Assembly: GCF_014650815.1 (NCBI RefSeq)
Contig: NZ_BMVR01000003.1
Location: forward strand, 558,001 to 622,000
DNA: 64,000 nt
Direction of reading: 5' to 3'
DNA from: Streptomyces flavofungini
GTDB lineage: Bacteria; Actinomycetota; Actinomycetes; Streptomycetales; Streptomycetaceae
Shown here in pieces: positions 48,646 to 57,076 of the stretch (position 1 is its first letter; each line of letters begins with the position of its first letter). The position numbers and the translations under genes are program-made. The notes below the pieces were generated by a model. It did no database searches. It had not been told where the DNA came from and was given only the letters and a program-made list of their open reading frames with translations.

Positions 48646-49659
48646 TCAGCCGTACAGCGCGGGCCGCTCCGCCAGCTCGACCGCGACCCGCGCGCCCTCG
48701 GCGAGGGCCCGCACCCCGGCCTCGGCGACGGCCGCCGCCGCGTACCCGTCCCAGGCGCTCGGGCCCGCGACGCGCCCCTCGCGGACACCGGCCACCCACG
48801 CGCGCACCTCGCGGTCGTAGGCGTCGGCGAACCGCACCACGTAGTCCTGCGTGATGTCCTGGTGGGCGCGGCCCGCCGACCGCACGACCATGCCGGGCCC
48901 GGCGCCGATGCGGGCGCTGCCCCGCTCGCCGACCGCCTCGCACGTGACCTCGTAGCCGAACCCGCAGTTGACGAAGATCTCCACGTCCACGAGGGCGCCG
49001 CCCGCGGTCTCCAACAGCACGAGCTGCGGGTCCCGGAGACCGGCCGGGGCGCCCGCCGACGGGCGCGGCCCGAGCACGGTCACCGCGGTGACCTCCTGGC
49101 CCAGCAGCCAACGGGCCGCGTCGATCTCGTGCGACACCGAGCTGCTGATCAGCATCGCGGAGGTGAAGTGCGGGGGAGAGGACACATTGCGGTGGCGGCA
49201 GTGCAGCATCAGCGGGCGGCCGATGCCCCCGCTGTCCAGGAGCGTCTTGAGCCCGCGGTACTCGGCGTCGTACCGGCGCATGAACCCCACCTGGATCAGC
49301 CGCCGCCCGCCGTGTGCCTCCGCCTCGACCACGCGCAGCGCGGCCCGGGCGTCGGCGGCGAGCGGCTTCTCGCACAGCACGGGCAGGCCGCGCGCGAGCG
49401 CCGCGAGCAGCGCCTCCTCGTGCGCGTGGTCGGGCGAGGCCACGAGCACCGCCTGCACGCCGGGCTCCGCGAGCGCCGCGAGCGCGTCGGTGTGCAGGCG
49501 CACGCCCTCGATCCCGGCGGCCGCCGCCTCGCCCCGCGCCCGGTCCGGGTCCGCGACGGCCACCACACGGGCCCCGGCCACCGACCGCGCCAGGCGCCGC
49601 ACGTGGTCGGCGCCCATGTGACCGGCGCCGAGGACGGCCACCCCCAACGGTTCGCTCAC
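48646..49659 (-). CDS. Gfo/Idh/MocA family oxidoreductase
   Basis: A 337-residue NAD(P)-dependent dehydrogenase resembling inositol 2-dehydrogenases. The Rossmann motif is [14 protein letters not shown] and the family's CEKPLAAD (catalytic Lys in EKP) is present, as are [13 protein letters not shown] and [17 protein letters not shown]. The substrate may be inositol or another polyol. GTG 49659 overlaps the stop of the carboxypeptidase gene upstream (GTGA), so both are co-translated, an unexpected pairing of sugar metabolism with cell wall remodelling. It is the last gene of a three-gene leftward operon and ends eight bases from the convergent SIP stop. Confidence 0.9.
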   Translation of the reverse strand: MSEPLGVAVLGAGHMGADHVRRLARSVAGARVVAVADPDRARGEAAAAGIEGVRLHTDALAALAEPGVQAVLVASPDHAHEEALLAALARGLPVLCEKPLAADARAALRVVEAEAHGGRRLIQVGFMRRYDAEYRGLKTLLDSGGIGRPLMLHCRHRNVSSPPHFTSAMLISSSVSHEIDAARWLLGQEVTAVTVLGPRPSAGAPAGLRDPQLVLLETAGGALVDVEIFVNCGFGYEVTCEAVGERGSARIGAGPGMVVRSAGRAHQDITQDYVVRFADAYDREVRAWVAGVREGRVAGPSAWDGYAAAAVAEAGVRALAEGARVAVELAERPALYG

Positions 49660-50864
49660 GGCACGAACTCCCCTTCCGCTGCTCTGCGTCGGGCCACCGT
49701 AGCCGCCCGCCGTCGCACGATGACCACGCCCCCGGCGATCAGCGCGGTCGAGCCCACGCCGACCAGGACGAGGGCGGGCCAGTCGGAGTCGTCGTCGGTC
49801 GCGGCGGGCGGCAGGATCGAGGCCGCCGCCGCGGCCTGCCGGGCCCGGTCGGGGGCCTTGCGGGGCTTGGCGGGCAGCAGCGAGCCCACCGGCCGCAGGC
49901 GGCCGGACGCCGCGAATCCCCAGTCGAGCAGCGATCTGGCCTCCTCGTACACGGCGAAGCCGCCCCGTTGCGGGTTCATCACCGTCACCAGGACCGTGCG
50001 CGCGCCCCGGTGGGCGGCGGCGATGAGGGTGTTCCCGGCGCCGCTGGTGTAGCCGTTCTTGACGCCGATCAGGCCGGGGTAACGGGCCACGCCGTCGGCG
50101 CCGGTCAGCAGCCGGTTGGTGTTCTGGATCGGGTACGACCAGTTGCCGTGCGGGAAGCGGGCGACGGCCGTCGAGCAGTAGCGGGCGAACTGCGGATCGG
50201 CGAGCCCCGCCCGGCCGAACACCGCCAGGTCGTACGCGGACGACACCTGGCCCGGCGCGTCGTAGCCGTCGGGCGAGACCACGTGGGTGTCGCGGGCGCC
50301 GAGAGCGCGGGCCTTCTCGCGCATCTGCTGCACGGTGCGCTGCCAGCCGCCGTTCATGCCCGCGAGGACGTGCACGGCGTCGTTGCCGGAGCTGAGGAAC
50401 ACCCCGCGCCACAGGTCGGAGACCCGGTAGCTGCGGCCCGCCGCAACCCCCACCAGGCTGCTGCCGCCGCCGACGCGGGACAGCTCGCGGTCGGTGACGG
50501 TGTGCCGGGTCTCGGGGCGCAGCCGGGGCAGGGCCGCCAGCGCGAACAGGGACTTGAGGGTGGAGGCGGGCGGCAGCCGGCGGTGCGCGTTGTGCGCGGC
50601 GAGGACTTCGCCCGTCCGGGCGTCGGACACCACCCAGGACAGGGCGGACAGCCCGCGGGGTAGCGGCGGTGTGTGCGGCCCCGGACGCACCTGGGTGCCG
50701 GGCCGGTCGAGCAGGGACGAGGTGTACGCGGGCGGCGGCTTCGGGGGCGCGGGTTCGGCGGCCGCGGCCGGTCCCGTGAGGCAGACCAGGGCCCCGGTGG
50801 CGAGGGCTGTGGCACGCACCGCGGTGGTGCGCCGGGCCGGGCGTGAAAGGTACCTGATGACCAT
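49656..50864 (-). CDS. D-alanyl-D-alanine carboxypeptidase (serine type, PBP5-like)
   Basis: A 402-residue exported peptidase S11 that trims the terminal D-Ala of peptidoglycan stem peptides. The signal peptide ends at AAAAEPAPP and a C-terminal membrane anchor ([23 protein letters not shown]) is present. Active-site motifs: SxxK in [14 protein letters not shown], SxN in [10 protein letters not shown] and the KTG box as KNG in [15 protein letters not shown]. The Thr-to-Asn change in the KTG box is a noted deviation but occurs in actinobacterial relatives as far as I recall. ATG 50864 directly follows the stop of the upstream membrane protein gene. Confidence 0.9.
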   Translation of the reverse strand: MVIRYLSRPARRTTAVRATALATGALVCLTGPAAAAEPAPPKPPPAYTSSLLDRPGTQVRPGPHTPPLPRGLSALSWVVSDARTGEVLAAHNAHRRLPPASTLKSLFALAALPRLRPETRHTVTDRELSRVGGGSSLVGVAAGRSYRVSDLWRGVFLSSGNDAVHVLAGMNGGWQRTVQQMREKARALGARDTHVVSPDGYDAPGQVSSAYDLAVFGRAGLADPQFARYCSTAVARFPHGNWSYPIQNTNRLLTGADGVARYPGLIGVKNGYTSGAGNTLIAAAHRGARTVLVTVMNPQRGGFAVYEEARSLLDWGFAASGRLRPVGSLLPAKPRKAPDRARQAAAAASILPPAATDDDSDWPALVLVGVGSTALIAGGVVIVRRRAATVARRRAAEGEFVP

Positions 50865-51953
50865 TCAGCCACCGTAGGAGCGGGCTCCCAACTGCGCAGA
50901 TCGGCTTGGCCCGGGTGGATGTATGCCGCCCTCGGGCTGCTCCGCCCGGGCGGTCCGCACGGCCCGCGCGAGCACGGCGAGGGCGAGGGCCGCGCACACC
51001 GCGTTGCTCACCAGATCCGCCGTCAGGGACCCGCCGTCCTCCGGGCGTACGGGAAAGGCCGCCCATACGTACGTCAGGAGCGCACCGCCCGCGAGCGCGC
51101 ACACGTGCCGCGCTCCCCACCCCGGCCGCCGCGACCAGCGCGCGACCGCGAGCGCCCCGCCGACCGCGACGAGGAACCACAGGGCCACGCCGATCCACTC
51201 GAACCAGTCGGCGGTGAGGAGCACGGACGGGCCCCAGTAGAGGCTGGTGCCCGCGAGGGCGAGGGCGCCCACGCGCCAAGGGGCGGGGGCGGGGCCGAGG
51301 GCGGCGGCCGCGGCGATCGTGTCGGCGTTCGGGGCTTTCGGGTGGTCGCGGGGGATCCGCAGCGCTACGACCACCAGCGCCACGATCGCGACGACGCACA
51401 CGGCCAGTTGGGCGGGCGGGGCGATGAAGTGCTCCTCGGTGTAATTGCCCCAGAACACCAGGCTCGCGCCGAGGACGTACACCACCGAGGTGACGGCGAG
51501 CCCGCGACGGCCGAGCCACGGCGTGGTCCGGCGCGCGGGCACGCAGGCCTCGACGAGCGCGATCGGCACGCAGACGCTCCAGACGGTGTGCAGGGCGAGC
51601 ACCGCCTGGACCAGCTCGACGCTGGTGCCGGGTCCGGGCACGAACGACGGGCCGTGCACCAGGTCCTGCCCGGCGTAGGAGTCGTTCCACAGGAGCTGGT
51701 CGACGGGCCCTTCCTCGATCAGGGCGTACGCGGCGGCGAGCAGCACCATCGTCGGCCAGCCCCCGGTGCGCCGCCCCACCTCGCGGACGAGCAGCGCCCC
51801 GCACCCGTACAGCGGGGCGAGCAGCACGCCGAGGCCGAGCTGGGGCACGGTCAGATTGCCGAGCAGGAACTCGCCCACGAACGGGGCGAGCAGGAAGAGC
51901 GCGAGCACGGCGAGCCCGGGGCAGCCTCGGCCGGGCTTTCGGGTGGGGGCCAT
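50865..51953 (-). CDS. Multi-spanning membrane protein of unknown function
   Basis: A 362-residue protein with about ten hydrophobic segments and a charged C-terminal tail. I do not recognise the family. Visible landmarks: [14 protein letters not shown] near the N-terminus, [17 protein letters not shown] (acidic, possibly conserved), [16 protein letters not shown] and [22 protein letters not shown] 51953 lacks a ribosome site; TACCGT seven bases upstream would fit a leaderless message. The EEGP-D and SVxIxxxE patterns recall CAAX-protease-like membrane proteins only loosely. It begins the operon with the carboxypeptidase, whose ATG follows its stop with no gap. Confidence 0.75.
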   Translation of the reverse strand: MAPTRKPGRGCPGLAVLALFLLAPFVGEFLLGNLTVPQLGLGVLLAPLYGCGALLVREVGRRTGGWPTMVLLAAAYALIEEGPVDQLLWNDSYAGQDLVHGPSFVPGPGTSVELVQAVLALHTVWSVCVPIALVEACVPARRTTPWLGRRGLAVTSVVYVLGASLVFWGNYTEEHFIAPPAQLAVCVVAIVALVVVALRIPRDHPKAPNADTIAAAAALGPAPAPWRVGALALAGTSLYWGPSVLLTADWFEWIGVALWFLVAVGGALAVARWSRRPGWGARHVCALAGGALLTYVWAAFPVRPEDGGSLTADLVSNAVCAALALAVLARAVRTARAEQPEGGIHPPGPSRSAQLGARSYGG

Positions 51954-52099
51954 GAGGTCGACGGTAGGGCGGTGCGGGCGGGCGGGGCTGCGGCCGGAAG
52001 TCGACGGTGGGGTGACGAAAGTCGAGGTCGGGGGGGCAGGCCGGGTGCGGGGGGAGCCGTGGGTCGTGTGGTCGTGCTGTCGTACGCCGGGTGGCTGGG

Positions 52100-52142
52100 G
52101 GAGCCGCGGGCCCACGCGGGTGCGGTGCGGGCCCGCGGCTCC
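52100..52142. terminator. Terminator after the GNAT gene
   Basis: 14-base perfect stem GGAGCCGCGGGCCC and complement with a 15-base loop, eight bases after the leftward stop at 52151. Confidence 0.85.
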
Positions 52143-52150
52143 TTCGAGGG

Positions 52151-52720
52151 CTACTGGCGGGCGAAGTCCGCGGCCACGGCGCGGAAGCGTGCCGTGGTCG
52201 CGTCCGAGCCGCAGCGCCGCAGTCCGGCCTTCTCCAGGACGCGGACGGACGCCGGGTTGGCCAGCTCCACGGTTGCGTACACGGCGTCCACCGCGGGCGC
52301 CGTCAGGGCGAACTCGGCCAGTGCGCGGGTGGCTTCGGAGGCGTAGCCGCGGCCTCGGCGCGAGCCGACGATGCCGTACCCGATCTCGATCGAGCCCTCG
52401 CTCGGCGGCCAGAACAGCCCGATCGAGCCGACCACCGGACCGCCGTCGCGCTCGACGACAAGGCGGTGGCCGCAGGCGGTCAGGCCCTCGGGGTGCTCGG
52501 TGAGGAAACCGGCGATGACGCGGTCGCCCTCGGCGGGGAAGTCCGGCGCCCAGTCGGGGCGGCGGGACCCACCGACGACGGCGGCCAGTTCGGCCGTCGA
52601 CCACGGGCGCAGCACGAGCCGCTCCGTGATCAGGTCCGCGCAGGTGCCGACGCCGACGGCGGGATCGGAGGAGGGGGTGGGGCCGGAGGAGGGGGCGGAT
52701 GAAGAGGCGGAAGTGGACAT
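52151..52720 (-). CDS. GNAT family N-acetyltransferase (RimJ/RimL type)
   Basis: A 189-residue acetyltransferase. Typical Acetyltransf_3 features: [58 protein letters not shown] (acetyl-CoA loop GRGYA) and [21 protein letters not shown]. The N-terminus is Ser/Pro-rich. The substrate is unknown; relatives modify ribosomal protein N-termini or drugs. AGGAG precedes ATG 52720. A short leader-like ORF and a hairpin lie in the 160 bases upstream. Confidence 0.87.
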   Translation of the reverse strand: MSTSASSSAPSSGPTPSSDPAVGVGTCADLITERLVLRPWSTAELAAVVGGSRRPDWAPDFPAEGDRVIAGFLTEHPEGLTACGHRLVVERDGGPVVGSIGLFWPPSEGSIEIGYGIVGSRRGRGYASEATRALAEFALTAPAVDAVYATVELANPASVRVLEKAGLRRCGSDATTARFRAVAADFARQ

Positions 52721-52746
52721 GCGGAACTCCTGGTCGATTCAGACGA

Positions 52747-52780
52747 CCGGGCCGCGGATCACCATCCGTACGCGGCCCGG
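52747..52780. promoter_or_regulatory. Hairpin overlapping the end of the leader ORF before the GNAT gene
   Basis: CCGGGCCGCG and CGCGGCCCGG form a 10-base perfect stem with a 14-base loop. On the minus strand it overlaps the last codons of the small ORF and ends 26 bases before the GNAT start, the position of an attenuator or translational control stem. Confidence 0.5.
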
Positions 52781-52821
52781 ACAAGGGCATGCTGATGACG
52801 GGCCTGGCAGGCCATATTCAT
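52759..52821 (-). CDS. Candidate leader peptide upstream of the GNAT gene
   Basis: A 20-codon ORF (or 18 from the second ATG at 52815) starting MNMACQARHQ and ending RAAYGW. GGGAGG at 52825-52830 is the best-spaced ribosome site for the second ATG (nine bases). The stop overlaps a strong hairpin that precedes the GNAT gene. It is too short for family recognition and has no run of one amino acid, so if it controls anything it would be by translation itself or drug-induced stalling. Confidence 0.4.
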   Translation of the reverse strand: MNMACQARHQHALVRAAYGW

Positions 52822-52883
52822 CAACCTCCCTCGTCGGAGCGGCAGTCTCGGGCGGGCGCGGACGGCGCACGCCTCGGCGGAGC

Positions 52884-54155
52884 CTAGCAAGGGCGTTCGA
52901 CGGGCGGCGTTTCGGCTCCCTCGCTCCGGGCGGGCGCCGCGTCCGGCATGGCGGGCTCGCGCAGGGGGCGCAGCAGGAGCCAGCCGACGGCGGGCAGCGC
53001 GATCAGCGGGGCGAGGGCGACCTGGAGGGACGCCGTGTCGGCGAGGGCGCCGATGAGAGGGCTGGCGAGGCCGCCGACGCTGACGGTCAGGCCGAGCGTG
53101 ACGCCGCCGGCGGTGCCCACGCGCCGGGGCAGGTAGTCCTGGCCGAGCGTGATGTGCAGCGAGAAGGGCACGTACAGGCCCGCCGAGGTGAGCGCGACGA
53201 AGAGGTACAGCGCCGGGCCCGGTACGAGGACGACTCCGGCGACCGCGAGGACACTCAGCGCGTACGACCACCGCACGACCGGCACGCGGCCGTAGCGGGT
53301 GGCGAGCCGGCCCCCGGCCACCGTGCCCGCCGCCCCGCCGACGTACAGCACGAACAGGGCCGCCGTACCCGCGAACTCCCCACCGAACGCGCGCTCGCGC
53401 ACGTACAGCGCGATGAACGCGCTCAGCCCGACGAAGACGATCGAGCGGCACACCACGGCGCCGGAGAGCCGGAGGAAGGACGGCCAGTCGTCGCTGCCGA
53501 CGGCGTCTCCGCCGCGCGCCACCGCCGCCGACGCGCCCGGCGTCCGCAGGGCCCGCAGCGCCGCCACGCACAGCGCCGCGCCCGCCACGGCGGGCGCGAC
53601 GAGCAGCGGGGACGCGCCCAGACCACCGGTGGCGACGACAGCGGCGACCAGCAACGGGGCGGTGGCGAAGCCGATGTTGCCGCCCAGCGAGAACCAGCCC
53701 ATCGCCGTGTGGCTGCCCCGGCTGGCGACGCGCGCCACCCGGGCGGCCTCCGGGTGGTACGCGGCGACGCCGATCCCGGAGACGGCGACGACCACCAGAG
53801 TGAGGGCGTACGAGCCGCCGACACCGCTGAGCGCGACACCCGCGCCGCCCACCAGTGTGCTCACCGGCAGCAGCCACGGCATCGCCCACTTGTCGGTGAG
53901 CGCGCCGAACAGCGGCTGCACCACCGACGAGAGGAGCGAGGCGGCGAGGACGATGCCGGAGGCGGCGGCGTAGGAGTAGGCCCGCTCGGCCACGAAGTAC
54001 GGGACGAGGGCGGCGACCGACCCCTGGTAGACGTCCACGCAGGCGTGGCCGAGGGACATGAGGGTGAGGGGGCGGCTGCGGGCGGGGCGGGGGGTCGGGG
54101 CGGAGCCGGGGTGAGGGTGCGGGCGGGGCGGGACCGTGGGCTTGTCTGTGGGCAC
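52884..54155 (-). CDS. MFS transporter, fosmidomycin-resistance (Fsr)-like
   Basis: A 423-residue exporter with 12 membrane segments. The N-terminal LTLMSLGHACVDVYQGSVAALVPYFV and SVVQPLFGALTDKWAMPWLLP are characteristic of the Fsr/YnfM-like group, as is GIGVAAYHPEAARVARVASRGSHTAMGWFSLGGNIGFA. It should pump out a small drug-like compound. The start is uncertain: GTG 54155 is used, and ATG 54059 (MSLGH) is the latest possible; none has a good ribosome site. It is divergent from an AraC regulator, its probable controller. Confidence 0.88.
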   Translation of the reverse strand: MPTDKPTVPPRPHPHPGSAPTPRPARSRPLTLMSLGHACVDVYQGSVAALVPYFVAERAYSYAAASGIVLAASLLSSVVQPLFGALTDKWAMPWLLPVSTLVGGAGVALSGVGGSYALTLVVVAVSGIGVAAYHPEAARVARVASRGSHTAMGWFSLGGNIGFATAPLLVAAVVATGGLGASPLLVAPAVAGAALCVAALRALRTPGASAAVARGGDAVGSDDWPSFLRLSGAVVCRSIVFVGLSAFIALYVRERAFGGEFAGTAALFVLYVGGAAGTVAGGRLATRYGRVPVVRWSYALSVLAVAGVVLVPGPALYLFVALTSAGLYVPFSLHITLGQDYLPRRVGTAGGVTLGLTVSVGGLASPLIGALADTASLQVALAPLIALPAVGWLLLRPLREPAMPDAAPARSEGAETPPVERPC

Positions 54156-54240
54156 GTGTCGATCGTCGCGACGGCACCCGGTGTCGGGCTTCCGATAAAG
54201 TGCCAGCCTGTGTCGATTACCCGCCAGCGGGCCGTGTCGA

Positions 54241-54292
54241 CCGCTGCCGGTGGCCCCACTGACCGACCGCTGCCGGTGGCCCCGCCGACCGA
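54241..54292. repeat. 26-base direct repeat in the MFS-AraC divergent promoter
   Basis: CCGCTGCCGGTGGCCCC occurs at 54241 and 54267, with GACCGA following both. The pair ends 39 bases before the AraC start. AraC proteins bind direct repeats, so this may be its operator; a chance GC-rich duplication is also possible. Confidence 0.4.
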
Positions 54293-54330
54293 CCGCCGCA
54301 GCCCCCGCCCGCCCCGGAGGTGCCACTCCC

Positions 54331-55080
54331 GTGCCGGAACCCGTCCGTCACACCCCCAAGGCCCCCACCCACGTCCGGACCCTGGCCGCCGGGCAGCGCA
54401 TCGACGCGCACCGGCACGACGACCACCAGATCGTCCTGCCGGGCAACGGGGTCGTCGCCGTCACCACCGAGGCCGGTACCTGGTTCGCGCCCGGGACCCG
54501 CGCCATCTGGGTGCCCGCGGGCACCGTCCACGCGCATCGCGCGCACGGCCACCTGAACGCGTACTTCGTCGGCTTCCCGGCGGGCGAGAACCCGCTGCAC
54601 CTGGACGCGCCCACCGTCCTGTCCGTGAGCCCGCTGCTCCGGGAGCTGATCATCGAGTACACCCGGGTCCCCGCCGACACCGGCCCCGAACGCCGCCGCC
54701 TCCGCGCGGTCCTGCTCGACCAGCTCCGGGCGTCCCCGCAGCAGCCGATGCAGCTCCCCACCCCGTCCGACCCCCGCCTCGCGGCCGTCTGCGCCCTCGT
54801 CCACGACCGCCCCGAGGACCCCCGCACCCTGGCCGCGCTCGGCGCCGCGACCGGCGTCGGCGAGCGCACCCTCAGCCGCCTGTTCCGCGCCGAACTGGGC
54901 ATGACGTTCCCGCAGTGGCGCACCCAGTCGCGCCTCTACCACGCCCTGCGGATGCTCGCGGACGACACCCCCGTGACCACCGTGGCCCACCGCTGCGGCT
55001 GGTCGTCGCCGAGCGCGTTCATCGACGTCTTCCGCAGGTCCTTCGGATGCACGCCCGGCACCCACAACCGCCGCCCCTGA
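54331..55080 (+). CDS. AraC family regulator with cupin sensor domain
   Basis: A 249-residue regulator. The N-terminal cupin has RIDAHRHDDHQIVLPGNGVVAVTTEAGTWFAPGTRAIWVPAGTVHAHRAHG with its His residues. The C-terminal double helix-turn-helix is LGAATGVGERTLSRLFRAELGMTFPQWRTQSRLYHALRMLADDTPVTTVAHRCGWSSPSAFIDVFRRSFGCTPG, a full AraC domain. GGAGG lies ten bases before GTG 54331. It is divergent from the Fsr-like pump and probably regulates it. Confidence 0.9.
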   Translation: MPEPVRHTPKAPTHVRTLAAGQRIDAHRHDDHQIVLPGNGVVAVTTEAGTWFAPGTRAIWVPAGTVHAHRAHGHLNAYFVGFPAGENPLHLDAPTVLSVSPLLRELIIEYTRVPADTGPERRRLRAVLLDQLRASPQQPMQLPTPSDPRLAAVCALVHDRPEDPRTLAALGAATGVGERTLSRLFRAELGMTFPQWRTQSRLYHALRMLADDTPVTTVAHRCGWSSPSAFIDVFRRSFGCTPGTHNRRP

Positions 55081-55139
55081 CCACCGCTGCGGTCACCGCC
55101 CGCGAACGGGGCGGCGCCGAGGGTGCTTAGGATGCCGTC

Positions 55140-55733
55140 ATGGCTGCTCCGGACCCCTCGACCCGTCCCTCCGCGCGGGATCCGGAGCTCGGCTTCCCGC
55201 CGCCCGGCCAGGTGCTGCACCGGCTGCGTACTCAGCGGGGCATGTCGCTGCGTCAGGTGGCCGCCGAGTGCGGCCTCTCCGTCTCGTTCCTGGCGTCCCT
55301 GGAGCGCGGCGAGACCGACATCGCCCTGGAACGGCTCGGCCGTCTGGCGAAGGTCTTCGACCACGACGTCGGCTCGTTCCTCGGGTTCTCCCGGGGCCGG
55401 GCCACCCCGTCGGTCTTCCCGAGGGAGGAACAGGAGACGCTGAACCGGGCGCCCGGCGTCGTCTACCGCGTGCTGCGCTCACCGGAACTCGGATACCAGG
55501 TCGTCACCGGCGACTTCGCGCCCGGCTGCGGCCTCACCGAGGACCTCCAGCACGAGGGCACCGACCTGGTCGTGGTCACCCGCGGCACTCTCGTGGCCCG
55601 CTACAACGGCGTCGACCACGCGCTGCGCGCCGGGGACTGCATTCAGTGGTCGGCGGGTCATCCGCACACGTTCCGCAACGACGGCGACGAACCGGCACAG
55701 ATGATGGTCGTGCTGTTCTCCAGCCTCTACTGA
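55140..55733 (+). CDS. XRE-cupin transcriptional regulator
   Basis: A 197-residue regulator with an N-terminal helix-turn-helix (LHRLRTQRGMSLRQVAAECGLSVSFLASLERGETDIALERLGRLAKVFDHDVGSFLG) and a C-terminal cupin_2 fold (GCGLTEDLQHEGTDLVVVTRGTLVARYNGVDHALRAGDCIQWSAGHPHTFRNDGDEPAQMMVVLF). The cupin likely binds a small metabolite. ATG 55140 is 60 bases after the AraC stop. A perfect palindrome lies downstream, before the GNAT gene at 55921, and may be its target. Confidence 0.9.
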   Translation: MAAPDPSTRPSARDPELGFPPPGQVLHRLRTQRGMSLRQVAAECGLSVSFLASLERGETDIALERLGRLAKVFDHDVGSFLGFSRGRATPSVFPREEQETLNRAPGVVYRVLRSPELGYQVVTGDFAPGCGLTEDLQHEGTDLVVVTRGTLVARYNGVDHALRAGDCIQWSAGHPHTFRNDGDEPAQMMVVLFSSLY

Positions 55734-55765
55734 GGCCGCGCCTGTCGTTGCCCGACGGCCCAACT

Positions 55766-55791
55766 GCCCCACGGACGCTCGTCCGTGGGGC
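55766..55791. terminator. Terminator after the XRE-cupin gene
   Basis: 11-base perfect stem GCCCCACGGAC/GTCCGTGGGGC with a GCTC loop, followed by TTTCC, 33 bases after the stop. Confidence 0.9.
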
Positions 55792-55856
55792 TTTCCGCTG
55801 TCCGGGTCCGGGGAATGCGGCAGCGGACCGCCACCCCCTCGCCATGAACAGTATTC

Positions 55857-55870
55857 TGGACTACAGTCCA
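55857..55870. promoter_or_regulatory. Perfect palindrome in an AT-rich promoter before the GNAT gene
   Basis: TGGACT-AC-AGTCCA, embedded in an AT-rich stretch (TATTCTGGACTACAGTCCAA, then TTTATCG) rare in this GC-rich DNA. It lies 50 bases before ATG 55921, after a terminator, so it should be the operator of that gene. The binding protein is unknown; the XRE-cupin regulator next door is the first candidate. Confidence 0.5.
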
Positions 55871-55920
55871 ATTTATCGCACACGATGAGATGGGCGGTGC
55901 CCATCCTGGGAGGGGGACTC

Positions 55921-56559
55921 ATGGTCGCGGAACTGGTCAGGACCTGGGTGGCGGGCTGGGCCGTGTCACGACGGACGCCCCGGCCGACGGAGCTGGCCTG
56001 GGGGCTGTACGTGGAAGTGGAGGTGGACGACCCCAAAGAGGTGGGCCGTCTCGTGCTGCCCGAGCCGAGTGCGGCCACGGTGCGCGCGGCGGCCGCCTCG
56101 GTCGCGGCGCCGCACACCTGGCTCAAGTTTCCCGGGGAGCCGCGCGACGCGGAACCGTGGCTCCCCGAGGGCTGGGTGGTCGACGAGGAGGAGTCGGGCC
56201 ATCTGATGACGGCCGGGCTCCGGCGCACGGAGCCGGTGGTGCCCGACGGCTACACCGCGTCGGTCGAGACGGACGGCGGCGTCACCTTCGTGCGCGTGCA
56301 CGACGCCGCCGGTGAACTCGCGGCCCAGGGCCAGACGGCCGTCCTCGGGCAGGCGAGCGTCGTGGACCGCGTCGTGACCCAGGAGGCCCACCGCCGCCGC
56401 GGCCTCGGTGGCTTCGTCATGCGTACGCTCGCCGACGAGGCTCTGGCGCGCGGGGCGAGGGTGGGCGTCCTGGGCGCGACCGACGACGGGCGCGCGCTGT
56501 ACGAAACGCTGGGCTGGCAGCTCAGCACGCCGCTGACGGAGTGCGTGTACCGGCCCTGA
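55921..56559 (+). CDS. GNAT-fold acetyltransferase
   Basis: A 212-residue protein. The C-terminal half is a GNAT domain (VTFVRVHDAAGELAAQGQTAVLGQASVVDRVVTQEAHRRRGLGGFVMRTLADEALARGARVGVLGATDDGRALYETLGWQL, with the RRRGLG acetyl-CoA loop). The first 110 residues are unlike common GNATs (VAELVRTWVAGWAVSRRTPRPTELAWGLYVEV) and may form a second, degenerate GNAT or substrate domain. ATG 55921 has GGGAGGGGG upstream; an earlier ATG at 55885 lacks one. The substrate is unknown. Confidence 0.83.
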   Translation: MVAELVRTWVAGWAVSRRTPRPTELAWGLYVEVEVDDPKEVGRLVLPEPSAATVRAAAASVAAPHTWLKFPGEPRDAEPWLPEGWVVDEEESGHLMTAGLRRTEPVVPDGYTASVETDGGVTFVRVHDAAGELAAQGQTAVLGQASVVDRVVTQEAHRRRGLGGFVMRTLADEALARGARVGVLGATDDGRALYETLGWQLSTPLTECVYRP

Positions 56560-56574
56560 GGAGGTGCGGGCGCG

Positions 56575-57066
56575 TCAGGCGGGGAGGTTCGCCTCAATCG
56601 CGGAGACGAGCTCCGCGGCGTCCGGCTCCGTCTGCGGGGAGAACCGGGCGACGACCTTGCCCGAGCCGTCGACCAGGAACTTCTCGAAGTTCCAGCGCAC
56701 GTCCCCGGTGTGGCCCTCGGCGTCCGCCTTCGGCACCAGACGCTGGTACAGCGCGTGCCGTCCGTCGCCGTTGACGTCGACCTTCGCCGTCAGGGGGAAG
56801 GTCACGCCGTACGTCGCCGAGCAGAACTCGGCGATCTCCTGGGACGTGCCGGGCTCCTGGCCCATGAACTGGTTGCAGGGCACGCCGAGGACCGTGAAGC
56901 CACGCGCGGCGTACGCCTCGTGGAGGCGCTCGAGGCCCGCGTACTGCGGGGTCAGCCCGCACTTGGAGGCGACATTGACGATCAGGACGGCCTTGCCCAG
57001 GTACTGGGACAGGTCCGCCGGGCCGCCCTGGAGGGTGTCGATCTCTACTGCGTCGTAAACAGACAT
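56575..57066 (-). CDS. Glutathione peroxidase-like thiol peroxidase
   Basis: A 163-residue peroxidase of the GPx/BtuE family. The peroxidatic Cys is in [13 protein letters not shown], followed by [22 protein letters not shown] (the family's PCNQF block with a second Cys) and [19 protein letters not shown] with the catalytic Trp-Asn. Bacterial members usually take electrons from thioredoxin; actinomycetes lack glutathione, so thioredoxin or mycothiol is likely. ATG 57066 ([10 protein letters not shown]) is used. It starts ten bases after the stop of the FetB-like gene, so both form one operon. Confidence 0.9.
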   Translation of the reverse strand: MSVYDAVEIDTLQGGPADLSQYLGKAVLIVNVASKCGLTPQYAGLERLHEAYAARGFTVLGVPCNQFMGQEPGTSQEIAEFCSATYGVTFPLTAKVDVNGDGRHALYQRLVPKADAEGHTGDVRWNFEKFLVDGSGKVVARFSPQTEPDAAELVSAIEANLPA

Positions 57067-57076
57067 GAGGCGGAGC

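Noticed and set aside
48646..51804. A single 1052-codon leftward frame covering three genes
   Set aside because: Only the last third matches a family (Gfo/Idh). The upstream part is out of frame with the carboxypeptidase and membrane protein genes, which have their own motifs and starts.
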